Of a stretch of DNA of 64,000 bases, positions 33,982 through 44,460 are shown one piece after another (the stretch's first letter is position 1; each line of letters opens with the position of its first letter). Origin of the DNA: Primulina eburnea (taxonomy: Eukaryota > Streptophyta > Magnoliopsida > Lamiales > Gesneriaceae); NCBI RefSeq assembly GCF_022965805.1, contig NC_133101.1, positions 48,936,342 to 49,000,341 of the forward strand, given 5' to 3'. The notes below the pieces were generated by a model. It did not search any database. It was not told the origin of the DNA and saw only the letters and a list, made by a program, of their open reading frames with translations. The position numbers and the translations under genes were made by a program.

Positions 33982-35053
33982 TATCACTGTTTACATAACA
34001 TTTCCCTTGTTTTGCAGAGATGTCAAGAAAAAAACTTAGTTCTTAATTGGGAAAAATGTCATTTTATGGTCCAAGAGGGTATTGTTCTTGGACACAAAGT
34101 GTCTTCTAAGGGATTAGAGGTAGACAGAGCCAAAGTGGTTGCAATTGAAAAGCTTCTACCACCAAAGAACATCAAAGGGATTAGAATCTTTTTAGGAATG
34201 CCGAGTTTTATCGTAGATTTATTAAAGATTTTTCTAAGATTACTAAACCTTTGTGTAATTTGCTTGAAAAAGAATCTACTTTTATTTTTGATGATGATTG
34301 TCTACAGGCATTTGAGAAGATCAAGAAAGCATTGGTGACGGCACCAATCATGATAGTACCAGATTGGAATGAACCCTTCGAATTGATGTGCGATGCTAGT
34401 GATTCTGCAGTAGGTGTGGTGTTGGGCCAAAGGCGTGATAAATTTTTTAGATCAATCAACTATGAAAGTCGAACCATGGACGCTGCACAGCAAAATTACA
34501 CAACTAGTGAAAAGGAGATGCTAGCAGTAGTGTTTGCATTTGACAAGTTTAGACCTTACTTGGTTGGCACAAAGATAATTGTTTTCACTGACCATGCAGC
34601 TATTCGATACCTATTTGCCAAAAAGGATGCAAAACCACGCTTGATAAGATGGATCTTATTGCTCCAAGAGTTTGATTTTGAAGTAAAGGATAGGAAGGGG
34701 TGTGAAAATCAAGTAGCTGATCACTTGTCACGACTCGAACTTGAAGATAAAAAAGATGAAGGAATCATAAAAGAAGCATTTCCAGACGAACAGCTTTTTG
34801 AGGTAAATTCTAAACTTGATATAGCTAACTTCTTGTCTTGTGGTACTCTTCCTCTAGATTTGAGTTATCACCAAAAGAAGAAATTCATTCACGATGCAAA
34901 GTTTTACCTATGGGATGATCCATACGTATTCAAGAGATGTGCTGACCAAGTTATAAGGAGATGCGTGGATGGCGACGATGCAAACAAAATTCTGGAACAA
35001 TGTCATTCGTCACCTTATGGTGGACATTTTGGAGCAACACGAATGCAGCTAAG
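33982..35053 (+). pseudogene. Athila RT C-terminal part and RNase H
   Basis: Continues the RT after the solo LTR: NLVLNWEKCHFMVQEGIVLG and HKVSSKGLEVD. A frameshift near 34198 moves the sequence to the frame open at 34251-35108, with ESTFIFDDDCLQAFEKIK, then RNase H: LMCDASDSAVGVVLGQ, YTTSEKEMLAVVFAFDKFRP, VFTDHAAIRYLF and ENQVADHLSRLE. The start of the integrase zinc region (SSPYGGHFGATR) closes this frame near 35053, where another frameshift lies. Confidence 0.85.
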
Positions 35054-35710
35054 GTATTGCAATCTGGTTTCTATTGGCCTAGTTTGTTTAAAGATAGTTA
35101 TACCTTAGTAAAATCGTGTGATAGATGCCAAAGGTTAGGAAACATTTCTAGACGTCACGAACTATCACTTACGAATATTTTGGAAGTAGAACTTTTTGAC
35201 GTTTGGGGCATTGATTTCATGGGACCTTTTCCCCCTTCTTTTGGTAGTTCTTATATTTTATTAGATGTGGATTATGTTTCAAAATGGGTGGAAGCAATCG
35301 CCACCAATACTAATGATGCTCGTGTTGTAGCTAAATTTGTGCATAAGAACATCTTCACAAGGTTCGGAACACCGAGAGCCATTATAAGTGACGAAGGTAC
35401 ACATTTTTGCAATAACATTTTCAAATCACTCTTGGCTGAATACAATGTGAAGCATAAAGTGGCACTGGCGTATCATCCCTAATCGAATGGACAAGCTGAA
35501 ATATCCAACCGGGAAATTAAACAAATATTGGAGAAGACAGTCAACATTAACCGAAAGGATTGGGCAATCAAGTTGGATGATGCACTATGGGCATACCGAA
35601 CTGCATTCAAAACACCTGTTGGGATGTCTCCCTATAGGCTCGTATTTGGAAAAGCATGTCACTTGCCACTTGAATTGAGCACCGAGCATTCTGGGCAATT
35701 AAGAAGTTGA
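35054..35710 (+). pseudogene. Athila integrase core
   Basis: The integrase continues after a frameshift: SCDRCQRLGNISRRHE (zinc-binding Cys pair), FDVWGIDFMGPFPPSFGSSY (first catalytic Asp), FTRFGTPRAIISDEGTHFCN (second Asp), then a TAA at 35480-35482 just after ALAYHP. The next segment carries [17 protein letters not shown] (catalytic Glu) and [17 protein letters not shown], and runs into another frameshift near 35680. Confidence 0.85.
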
Positions 35711-36087
35711 ACTTTAACTTGAAAGCATCTGCCGATGTCAGAAAATTGAAACTAAATGAAATGGAAGAATTCCGAAATGACGTATATGAGAATGCCAAGA
35801 TATATAAAGATAAAACTAAGAAGTGGCATGACAAAATCATTGTTCGAAGGGAGCTCAAACCAGGGCAACAAGTATTATTATTCAATTCTCGTTTGAAGTT
35901 GTTTCCTGGTAAGTTGAAGTCGCCTTGGTCAGGGCCATTTGTTATAGAAACAGTATACCCTCATGGGGCTATCGAGTTAAAATGCAACGATGGAAGAACT
36001 TTCAAGGTGAATGGTCAGCGGATTAAGCCTTATTATGGGACTGAAGTAAGGAATATCGACATCATTGGGTTGAGCGAACCACCATGA
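35707..36087 (+). pseudogene. Athila integrase C-terminal region
   Basis: About 126 codons starting after the frameshift near 35680. [39 protein letters not shown] and [14 protein letters not shown] are the usual C-terminal integrase segments in Athila. The stop at 36085-36087 is the natural end of pol. Confidence 0.85.
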
Positions 36088-36309
36088 ACAAAATTGGTAT
36101 AGTCGGGCTGACAACGTTAAACCAAGCGCTTATTGGGAGGCAACCCAAATGTTTTGTTTTTTGGTTTCTTTATTTCATTTCTTTTTGGTTTAGCTTTTAC
36201 TTTTGTATTCTTATTTTAGGATGTGTATTTTTGATATACTGTGTTCTTTTATCTTCCCAAAATCTTATGAACTCAATTGTGTTTTTCAGGATTAAAATTT
36301 GAGGAGAAA

Positions 36310-36615
36310 ACCATTTCTGATAGTGCACCCGCGCTGGAAAAACACCGCACCTGCGGTAGTTGATGAAAGAAAAAATAAAATTTTCCAGTACCTACACCGC
36401 ACCCGCGGTCTCTTTTGGAGCGCACCCGCGGTGCTTATTGAAGAAAAAAACATAAAATTCCAGTAGCCATACCACACCCGCGGTGTAATTTACACCGCAC
36501 CCGCGCTACATTTCCAGAGTCAACACCGCACCGGCGGTACAAAAAGCAGCGCACCCGCGGTCGCTAAAGATCGAAAACTTAAAAATCACAGTAGCTTTAG
36601 CGCACCCGCGGTCGA
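36310..36615 (+). repeat. GC-rich hairpin motif cluster between pol and ORF3
   Basis: About ten copies of ACCGCACCCGCGGT or variants (GCGCACCCGCGGT, ACCGCACCTGCGGT, ACCGCACCGGCGGT) spaced 15-60 bp, in an AT-rich spacer. The same motif is in both Athila LTRs and, inverted, in the chromovirus LTR. Confidence 0.85.
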
Positions 36616-37134
36616 TCATTTTAAATTCAGAAAGGGGCAGAAATTGGGCATAACCGAAGAACCGTTCTCCCAAATTTCTCCTTCACTTCGAAAATCTTTC
36701 TCAAGAACACATTCCACACTCAAATTTTGTTTCTCCAAGCACAAATTTACCACTCACACCTACATAACTTCACTCATTCCACTCAATCTCCATCTTCATT
36801 CCACACAATCAACATCAAACCTAGGGTTTGAAAGGAGGCTCGAAAATTTCACCCAAGGATTGAAAGGAGCTTTGATTTTGTTCTTACAAGAAACAATTCA
36901 ACACTCAAGGTGAGCCATTCCATAGTACATTTGCTTTCAAATTCGAAATTATGGGTGTCATTGGCTATGGAAGAAAATTGAATTTTAGTACAATCTTGAT
37001 ATTGTTGATTGAATTGGTGTGTATATTGTTGAGGTGTAGTTATTGTGGTTAACAAGTTTGGGGGTGTGAAAGAATCATCTAGTTTTGTGAATTAGATTGA
37101 AGGGAAAGTTGGTGATTTGAAGGTGTTTGATAAA
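36616..37134 (+). other. Athila spacer before ORF3
   Basis: About 500 bp of AT-rich sequence with no convincing ORF, ending at the ATG of ORF3. It probably forms the leader of ORF3. Confidence 0.5.
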
Positions 37135-38292
37135 ATGCCTCCAAGAAAGAAACGATCAAAGGGTGCATCATCATTTGCAAATTATGATGCAAACAAGTTT
37201 TGGGACGAGAAAGCGGAGGAAAACTATGGCAAAGTTCTAAAAAAGAGCATTGTGAAAGAGAGGGGCTTTGACTTGAGCTTTCCACGAACTGAAATCGGAT
37301 TCATGCTTACTGCTAGGCATTGGGAGGAGTTTGGCAAGCCACCACCGGATGCGGTTATTTCCTTGGTAAGAGAATTTTATGTTAACCTTAAGGTTAAGCA
37401 TGGTCACTTGAAGGGTTTGGTGCGAGGAAAAATGGTAGCTTTTGATGCGCATACCATCAACACAATGTATGGTATCCCTCCAATGATTCATGATGAATAT
37501 GAACAATATCGGAACGAGGAAGTTGATTATAATGAGATTCTTCAGACTATTTGCATCGAGGGAGCGGAATGGCGGATGAGAGACGATGTGCACTTAAGCC
37601 TGGCCAAATCTGATTTGACAAATGTTGCCAAAGATTGGAATTCATTCATTTCGGCTAGGATTAAGCCTACAGACCATACTACTACCGTCATCAAGGAGAG
37701 GGAAATCTTGACTTTTTGCATCTTAACTGGAAAGACGATTGATTTAGGTCAATTGCTTCAGAACTCGATGTTGGATTATGCAAAAGGAAACTCTCCTAGT
37801 GGACTCCTCCACCCTTCTCTTATCACAGACCTATGCCATTATGAGGGAGTAACTTGGGCAGCAAATGAAGAATTGTTGAAACCAAAAAATACCATTGTGG
37901 TAATTCCACCACATAGGTCACTGACATCTGATCAACAAGATACACGTGAAGCTCAAAGACAATTCAACCGAAGAGCTGCTGAAAGACGTGACCATGCTCA
38001 GGCCCAACAACAACGAACACAACCGCAACGAAGAAATGTGCGAGAAAGATTAACTTATTTGGAAGAGGAGATGCGCCAACAACGCCAAGACATGGACGCG
38101 TTTCGGTTTAGGACCGATACATTCATGGATTATATGATGGATTTCACGTCTGTCTTGGCTCAAAAATTTCCATCAGCTTCCATATCTGGTAATCCATTTC
38201 CACAACCTCCGCAATTTCCACCCGCATATGATCCGCCTGAGTACCACCCACCACAAGAAGGAGCAGATGATGAGGATGACAATGACCACTGA
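37135..38292 (+). CDS. Athila third ORF (post-pol, env-position protein)
   Basis: An uninterrupted ORF of 385 codons from ATG 37135 (the alternative start at 37117 is not an ATG). The N-terminus MPPRKKRSKGASS is basic and could be a nuclear-localisation signal. Residues about 20-260 match by eye the putative plant transposon protein domain found after pol in Athila elements (LTARHWEEFGKPP, VREFYVNLKV, KMVAFDAHTINTMYGIPP, CILTGKTIDLGQLLQNSM). A Q/R-rich probable coiled coil (about 270-320) and a proline-rich, acidic tail ending DDEDDNDH follow. No signal peptide or transmembrane segment is seen, so an envelope role is not supported. It is intact while gag-pol in the same element is broken many times. 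Confidence 0.8.
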   Translation: MPPRKKRSKGASSFANYDANKFWDEKAEENYGKVLKKSIVKERGFDLSFPRTEIGFMLTARHWEEFGKPPPDAVISLVREFYVNLKVKHGHLKGLVRGKMVAFDAHTINTMYGIPPMIHDEYEQYRNEEVDYNEILQTICIEGAEWRMRDDVHLSLAKSDLTNVAKDWNSFISARIKPTDHTTTVIKEREILTFCILTGKTIDLGQLLQNSMLDYAKGNSPSGLLHPSLITDLCHYEGVTWAANEELLKPKNTIVVIPPHRSLTSDQQDTREAQRQFNRRAAERRDHAQAQQQRTQPQRRNVRERLTYLEEEMRQQRQDMDAFRFRTDTFMDYMMDFTSVLAQKFPSASISGNPFPQPPQFPPAYDPPEYHPPQEGADDEDDNDH

Positions 38293-39812
38293 CGGTCATT
38301 GTCCGAGGTATGTGTATTCCTCTAACTTTCATGATCATTTACATCGAGGACGATGCACCTATTTAAGTTTTGGGGAGAGATGTTATTTATTTTATTTTTT
38401 GTGTTTTTAGTTTGCTTGTGTGTTTGTAGTGTCTTAGTCATGAAATTTTTTATTTGAAATGGCCAATGATAAAAAAAAATTTGTGTGTTGAGAAGAAAGA
38501 TAACGCATTTCATTCATGTTCATCAATCAATTTGAAAAATTTAGAGAACAATCATGAGATTTGGTAAATTGAGACATAAATTCTAAACAACTCTGCGATT
38601 TTCATTTGATATTGAAATAAATTTTTGCAAACACATATATGATTGAGACAATCTTTCATTTTATTTGGGCCTATTTATATTGTTCATAAATATTCATTTG
38701 AAGCCCTCTTGAGCCTATATGAGAAAAGAACTGTGTTCTTGAAATTTCTTGGAAGCCAAGCACTTTTCTTTTGAATATATATGTATTTGGTTGATGCTTT
38801 GAGACATCACTTTTCACGATGATTAGATTCTACTTTGTGTTAGTGAATTGAGATTTTGTCTAGAACTATCCAAACAACACTCGAGGCGAAATACGGAAAA
38901 ACTATGATTTATGAATGATTTAGGTGATTTTTTTGGATCGATAGAGCCTTTCAAGCTACCAAATAATTTTTTTTTATCATTTTTCACCTCTTTGTAGCTT
39001 ATATGAATTCAAATGGCACACGTTAATATGTGTAAAAGACCCCCATTCGATATCCTTTCAAGTAGCCCACATTTACCAACCCTTTGAATATGTTATACAA
39101 TTATTTCCTACCTTTTTAAGGGAGTAAGAATTCAAAAGATTAAAGAAAGTGATATTTTCCAACAAAAGAAAAGAAAAGAAAAATGATGAATGATGTTTGA
39201 TTGAAGAAGTTGGAGAAAAAGGGGAGAAAAAGAGATGAAATGAATAAAAAATGGAGATAAAAGAAAAAGTGGAGTATGCAAAAGAGATAAAAATTCAATT
39301 TACTCCCTTATTTGAATTCTTAATCTTCATTTGTAGCTATAAACCAAGGCCTAACATTACAACCATTGAAAATCCTATTAACCTAGTCATAGTTGTCCAA
39401 TATACTAGTGGAGAGGGATTGGGAGGATCAAGCCTATGGACAATCGATAAACACTTACATTGAGTATGAATTTTGATCAATTTTACACACACTTCATTGC
39501 ATTAAATATTTATTGGGTACTCCTTTCTTGAATATTGCTTTGAACCCAATTTTTACCGGAAAAGATCTCTTGATTTGTGTTTGTAAAAATTGAAATTGAT
39601 TGAGAATGTTTTGAAACATGAGTTGAAGAGATTAGAAGTTAAGAAAATTAACCAATTTCATGATTATATCCGGATGACAAATTGGTTGGATTGATTTAAC
39701 TTGTGATTGCATGAAGATTTAGTTAAATTATCTTGAGGCCATGTTCTTTTATAAAAAATTCATGACTTGTTTGTTTGTGTGTTTTTATTTTGCTCGGGAC
39801 TAGCAAAATCCT
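38293..39812 (+). other. Athila non-coding 3' region
   Basis: About 1.5 kb between ORF3 and the polypurine tract. It is AT-rich, with an A/G-rich stretch around 39120-39290 and no ORF with homology. A long 3' spacer of this kind is usual for Athila. Confidence 0.65.
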
Positions 39813-39825
39813 AAGTTTGGGGGAG
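39813..39825 (+). other. Athila polypurine tract
   Basis: AAGTTTGGGGGAG lies 2 nt before the 3' LTR start; the same arrangement is usual in Athila elements. Confidence 0.8.
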
Positions 39826-39827
39826 TT

Positions 39828-41206
39828 CGATAAGTGTAATTTATTTCACTTTTATTACTTGTTTTTAACTTAGAATTATGTGATTCCTAAGCAGTTTATT
39901 TGATTTGTTGTTGTTTTTGTTGTTATAGTTTGGAAGTATAGAATAAGAGTGTGAAGTAGTAAAAGTGTTGAATTGGAAGATGCAAAAAGATAAAAAAAAA
40001 AAAAATACAGTAGCTGCAGTGCGCTTATTCATGTACCGCACCCGCGGTAAGCTAGTGCACCCGCACTGAAATAAGCAGCGCACCTGTGCTCATACACCAG
40101 AAAGAGTACCGCACCCGCGGTCTGTTCTTCACCGCACCCACGGTCTTCGAAAAGCAGAATCCGGAAATTCTGTAACTTTGTGTACTGCGCGAGGAAGTTT
40201 GAGAATTTTGTGTGCTACGACTTCTATCTTGTCTGGACTATAATATTTGCTACTATCTAGGGTATTGGGGAGCCAAGGAAAGAGAGAAGGAGGCTACTAC
40301 TAGATTGAAGATCAAATTCATCAAGTTTGGAAGAAACCTTTTGTACAACTCCGGGAACGGAATCAGCTCTTCAAACTCTTGTTCTAAGTTCTTCTTTCCT
40401 TTGTTTTTCATTTGTATGTCTTATTTTAAAACCATGTTTTGTTGTTTTGATCGTGTTATTATGAACTAAGTTTTAATTCTAGAGGAATGATGGAACAAAA
40501 CTAGAAACCATGTGTTAGAAGTTATAAATTACGTTATTTAAGTTCTTCATATTTTTCATTTGTATTGTTCTAATCTTAATTCTTTCAATTTATTGGCCAT
40601 ATTTTGAATGATTTATATGTTTACAATTTATCACTCGGAAGAGGAAATTATAAACAAGAAAAAGATCAAATACATCAATGGTATTTATAGAGTTCGGAAG
40701 GCCTATAATGCTATCGAAGCCTGTAGAGAATCTAGTGCTTGTTGTGTTATTTAATTGTAAATTGTTGATGGGAATGTCAAAATTCATTTTTAGATAACAA
40801 ATATCTACTTATTACTTGGAAGAGGGAGTAGATAATAATAAGATTTTTTGCTAATTAATAAAAATGACTTTTATAACAAAGCTAATAAGAATTACACATG
40901 TTAGATAGTTGCGTGAAATCGGACCTCTAGATCTTTTATCTCATTGTTATTTGCTAAAATTATTTGCTAAAATTTGGTGTTATATATATCTATATTTATT
41001 TATTTTTAAATCCATTTTCAATTTAGTCATTCATAAAATCAAATCCTTAAATTGATTTTTCTAAATAAAGTCAAGACTATTTTAATCACAAGCATTAATA
41101 TACGTTTATATACACACTCCTCGTGGGATCGACACTTGTACTCAATAATATATTTTACTATAACTTGACGTCGTGCGCTTGCGAGCAATTAAGAAAACAC
41201 GAAACA
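39828..41206 (+). repeat. Athila 3' LTR (1379 bp)
   Basis: Starts CGATAAGTGTAA (the expected TG is CG here, probably a point change) and ends ACGAAACA. It aligns along its length with 13270-14613. GC-rich motifs occur at about 40010-40145. The following 5 bp (ttgtg, 41207-41211) should be the target duplication; the left partner is outside the window. Confidence 0.9.
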
Positions 41207-41762
41207 TTGTGCACGTTTTTATTCTCACTTATATCTTTTTTACACGAACTATATTATATGGTGAGAACAATGTAACTTTCGTAAACTTGTTTATGAAATA
41301 ATTGAGTCAATAAAAGTGTGTGCTAATAGTTCCAATTAGGCCAGAGATAAATCCTATGTAGGAGTGAGTTTGTACAAAGGGTTATATCGATCAAATCTTC
41401 AAGGGAATCATTCGGGAAACAGAAGAAGAAGAAGAAGAAGAGATGTAGAAGCTGAGCATTCGAACTTCTATCAACAATCCCTTGCATCCTGTATTTACAG
41501 TCATTTTATTGTTATCTATCTCATCTGCTATCATTCATGCTTTTAAGCTTCTAACATGAACTGGTCTGTTGCATTTACATGTATTATATTCGCTGAGTAA
41601 TTTGAGTTGTTTCCGATCATAACACTTTGTTTTAGTAGCATAAATTCCTCGGTGTGATTGGAATATTAACTTTTATTAACACATCATAAGTTTCACATGA
41701 TTTGTCATAATAGCTTAACAGTTCATTCACCCACCTTTAAACTGTTATCTTCTATCCTAACA
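41207..41762 (+). repeat. Copia LTR remnant (3' part)
   Basis: Sequence immediately upstream of a Met-tRNA-like primer site and a Copia gag, ending TATCCTAACA. The left part of this LTR is presumably beyond the Athila insertion. A GAA microsatellite lies at 41421-41441. The LTR assignment rests on position and the CA end. Confidence 0.55.
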
Positions 41763-41764
41763 AG

Positions 41765-41776
41765 TTGTATCAGAGT
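41765..41776 (+). other. Degenerate Copia primer-binding site
   Basis: TTGTATCAGAGT matches the initiator tRNA-Met site TGGTATCAGAGC at 10 of 12 positions, 2 nt after the LTR remnant. Confidence 0.6.
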
Positions 41777-41811
41777 GGTTCATTTCAATATCTGAATATA
41801 TGATATATCTA

Positions 41812-42480
41812 ATGGCCTTCTTTTACAAAGTTCTCATGTTTTCAAAAGAAGAAACTGAAAGACTGAAAAATTTGAACGCAGGCACGTCTATCAGCTCAAG
41901 ATTATGACATGTGGTATGTAATCACAGATGAACCGATGAATATTACAGAAAATAAACACAAATGTTGCCCAATCAGATGATGTTCTTCAAATGGTAGAGA
42001 AACCAATGATGGAGTGGACTGTCGAAGACAAAAACAAAGCTAACCTTTTACAAGATATTAGATAAAAATATGTTGAGTAAAATTAAAACATGTTCAACTC
42101 TTGAAAAAATCAGGGAAAACTAACTCAACTTTGTGAAGAAAATGACTGGACAAAAGAGAACAAGCTGGTGTCGCCATTCAGAAGTTCGAAGGTTGGAAAG
42201 ATGATGAAAGAGTTCGATGAAAGGTTCAACAACATAGTTATCGAGCTGGCGTCCCTTGGGAGGATTACAATAACAGAGAGGTTGCATTTAAAGTTATGAG
42301 AGCCTTACTAAAAGATTGAGACTTCAAAACCATAGCCAGGAGAGTCCAAGGATATAAACAAGCTGGAAATGCATGATCTGTTTGTCGATTTAAAGGTATA
42401 CGAGTTTGAACTAGGAACAAGAAATGAAGAAGAGTCCTATGCCCCACAAGTTACAAAAGCCCTCGTTACAACGGAAGAGG
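41812..42480 (+). pseudogene. Copia gag (UBN2-type) remnant
   Basis: Translation in shifting frames gives conserved Copia gag pieces: QDYDMWYVITDEP, EWTVEDKNKANLLQD, KTCSTLEKIRENLTQL, KMMKEFDERFNNIVIELASL, LKVMRALLKD and LEMHDLFVDLKVYEFELGTR. Stops and frameshifts occur every few tens of codons. Nothing recognisable as pol follows; the element seems truncated near 42490. Confidence 0.75.
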
Positions 42481-42489
42481 CCCTCGTTA

Positions 42490-44460
42490 ATAATTTATAA
42501 TTATCGAACATTTTTTAATATAATTATTATAATCATTATTAGATTTATTAATTACCCCTATTGAAAAAGCAATCAAAGCCTTTTATTTGTGCTGCTTCAC
42601 AATTTTAAAGATTTGATTTGTACAGTTATCATCAACTGTAATTTTTGATAAAAAAATTATCAGTTCCATAATTAATATAAGAGATAATGTTATGTGATTG
42701 ATTCTCATGAATTGAAAAAATAATTATTGAGATGATGAATGTTGAAATTCAATAATTATTCATGAGGGTTGATCAATCGGAGCATGATGAGTAGGTTGTT
42801 CAATTTAAAATATTTAGAGTTGAATCATTATCATCAACTATAATTTTTAATAAAATGACAAACACTCGATATTATAATAACTAAATATTATTACAATATT
42901 AATATAGCATTAATTTGTATTATTAGATTGTAGTTATTATATATTATTATAGTGGTGATTGTTGTTTTTGTTATATTATTATTTTAATATTTGAAATCAA
43001 CTTGCATGATAATTAATTATATATGTAAGGGTAGATAGTGATAAAAGTAATGAGGACGATTTTACTTTTAAAAATATTTAAATAAAATCTTATTAAAAAA
43101 AAGTTAGGAAACACAATTTTTTTAAAACATTTTATGATACGATCGGTTAAGGAAATATAAGTGTTTAGAAGGAGATAGTTGAATACACACTTAGGATTTT
43201 TGAACTCTTTTATGCTGAGTGAATCAGTTCTTTGAGAAAGTAATCCTAAAATCTCGTTTATCAATATAGATTAGTCAACTGTTAAAAGTGCGGAATCAGA
43301 CTGAAATATATATTGAATACTTATGGTAAATATAGTGTAAAACTGAAATGGTAAATGAGCTGAACACACGGATTTTTATGGATATTCGGAAACTTTAAAT
43401 GCTCTTACGTCACTTCTTCTATCACAAGGATAAGATTTTACTAAAAGATTTAGTTATATTACAACAAATTTTAATACTCCAGTTCAGTCGGCCTTACATA
43501 CTGCTAAACTGAAACACTTAAATTAACAACTTGTGTACAGTTAGTAACTAAAACGCTCTAAATCGGTATCATGAATGCTACTGATAAATACAATAGATGT
43601 ATGCTTAAATGTGTGATCTGTGAACTTCAGAATATACTCGTGAAGTGTATCATAAATTATTTGATTGCTCTGTGTGTTTTGCTTGCTTTTCAGTCTCCAA
43701 CCCTCTTCAACTTATTCGATCAGCTATATGTCGTCTTCGATCTCAACGGTCGTATTGAATTCATTTAATGAACATTTAATGACAAATATACGTTGAATCG
43801 TCGTATAATTAATTTATCTTATAGTTTTACGAGGTATTTAGACTAATCTTTTCTGATACAACTATTTTGTTTTGGTACGACATGTCAGTCTGTCTGCTGA
43901 TTCTTCAACTGATGACATGACCAACTGATTAGAAGTCAAATGATCAGCCAATCAATTCACCTGGGATTATCAATTGTAACTGATGTCTTATCAGTTAAGA
44001 ATACTTCAGTTGGATAAGGTTTTCCTAGCTCAGTTCAACCTGAGTCTTCAGTTACGTTTATTTGACTTTTCGATCGGTTATATATTCTTCAGTTCTTCTT
44101 ACGGATAACTCTGAAATCTATAATATTCCAACACTTTACTTTGACAGTTTATGTGTTCTTCTTTAAAAATTTACGGAAAAAAATCGAAAGTTTATAAGCT
44201 CTCAAATATTTTATAACGAAATAAGTCATAATCAAGTCCAACAATATCTTGAGAGGGTTAGAGAAGAGGTGACGACTTGTTAAAAATTTGGTACATTGAT
44301 TGTGCTAATCATACATTAAATTTGAAACTGAAAGTTGTATTATTTTTAAAATTATATGTATTACTTTGATTTGTACTACTTTATCAATAAATTACACAGT
44401 TCAGATATATAAATTTCGGCAATTTATTATGAAAGTCGTGTTTCATTCTTACTCTATAAT
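42490..44460. other. AT-rich unclassified region
   Basis: About 2 kb of AT-rich DNA without an ORF that shows homology. The part from about 43330 to 44130 has CAGTTCAG/AACTGA-type short repeats and looks like a decayed LTR, but no ends or duplications could be placed. Confidence 0.4.

Larger units (their letters stand above)
13270..41206 (+). mobile_element. Athila-type Ty3/gypsy retrotransposon, heavily nested
   Basis: A plus-strand element with LTRs of about 1.38 kb, a tRNA-Asp primer-binding site, gag, protease, RT, RNase H, integrase and a third ORF after pol, then a polypurine tract and 3' LTR. This gene order and the gag and protease motifs are those of the Athila lineage. Subtracting the three internal insertions (15139-18157, 19662-29390, 30628-33976 plus duplications) leaves about 9.1 kb of internal sequence, normal for Athila. 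The first roughly 15 bp of the 5' LTR lie beyond the gag-only array, outside the window. Gag-pol carries many frameshifts and stops; the third ORF is intact. Confidence 0.9.

Noticed and set aside
37135..38292. Athila ORF3 as a true envelope protein
   Set aside because: No signal peptide, transmembrane helix or glycoprotein-like cysteines are visible; only its position after pol suggests it.
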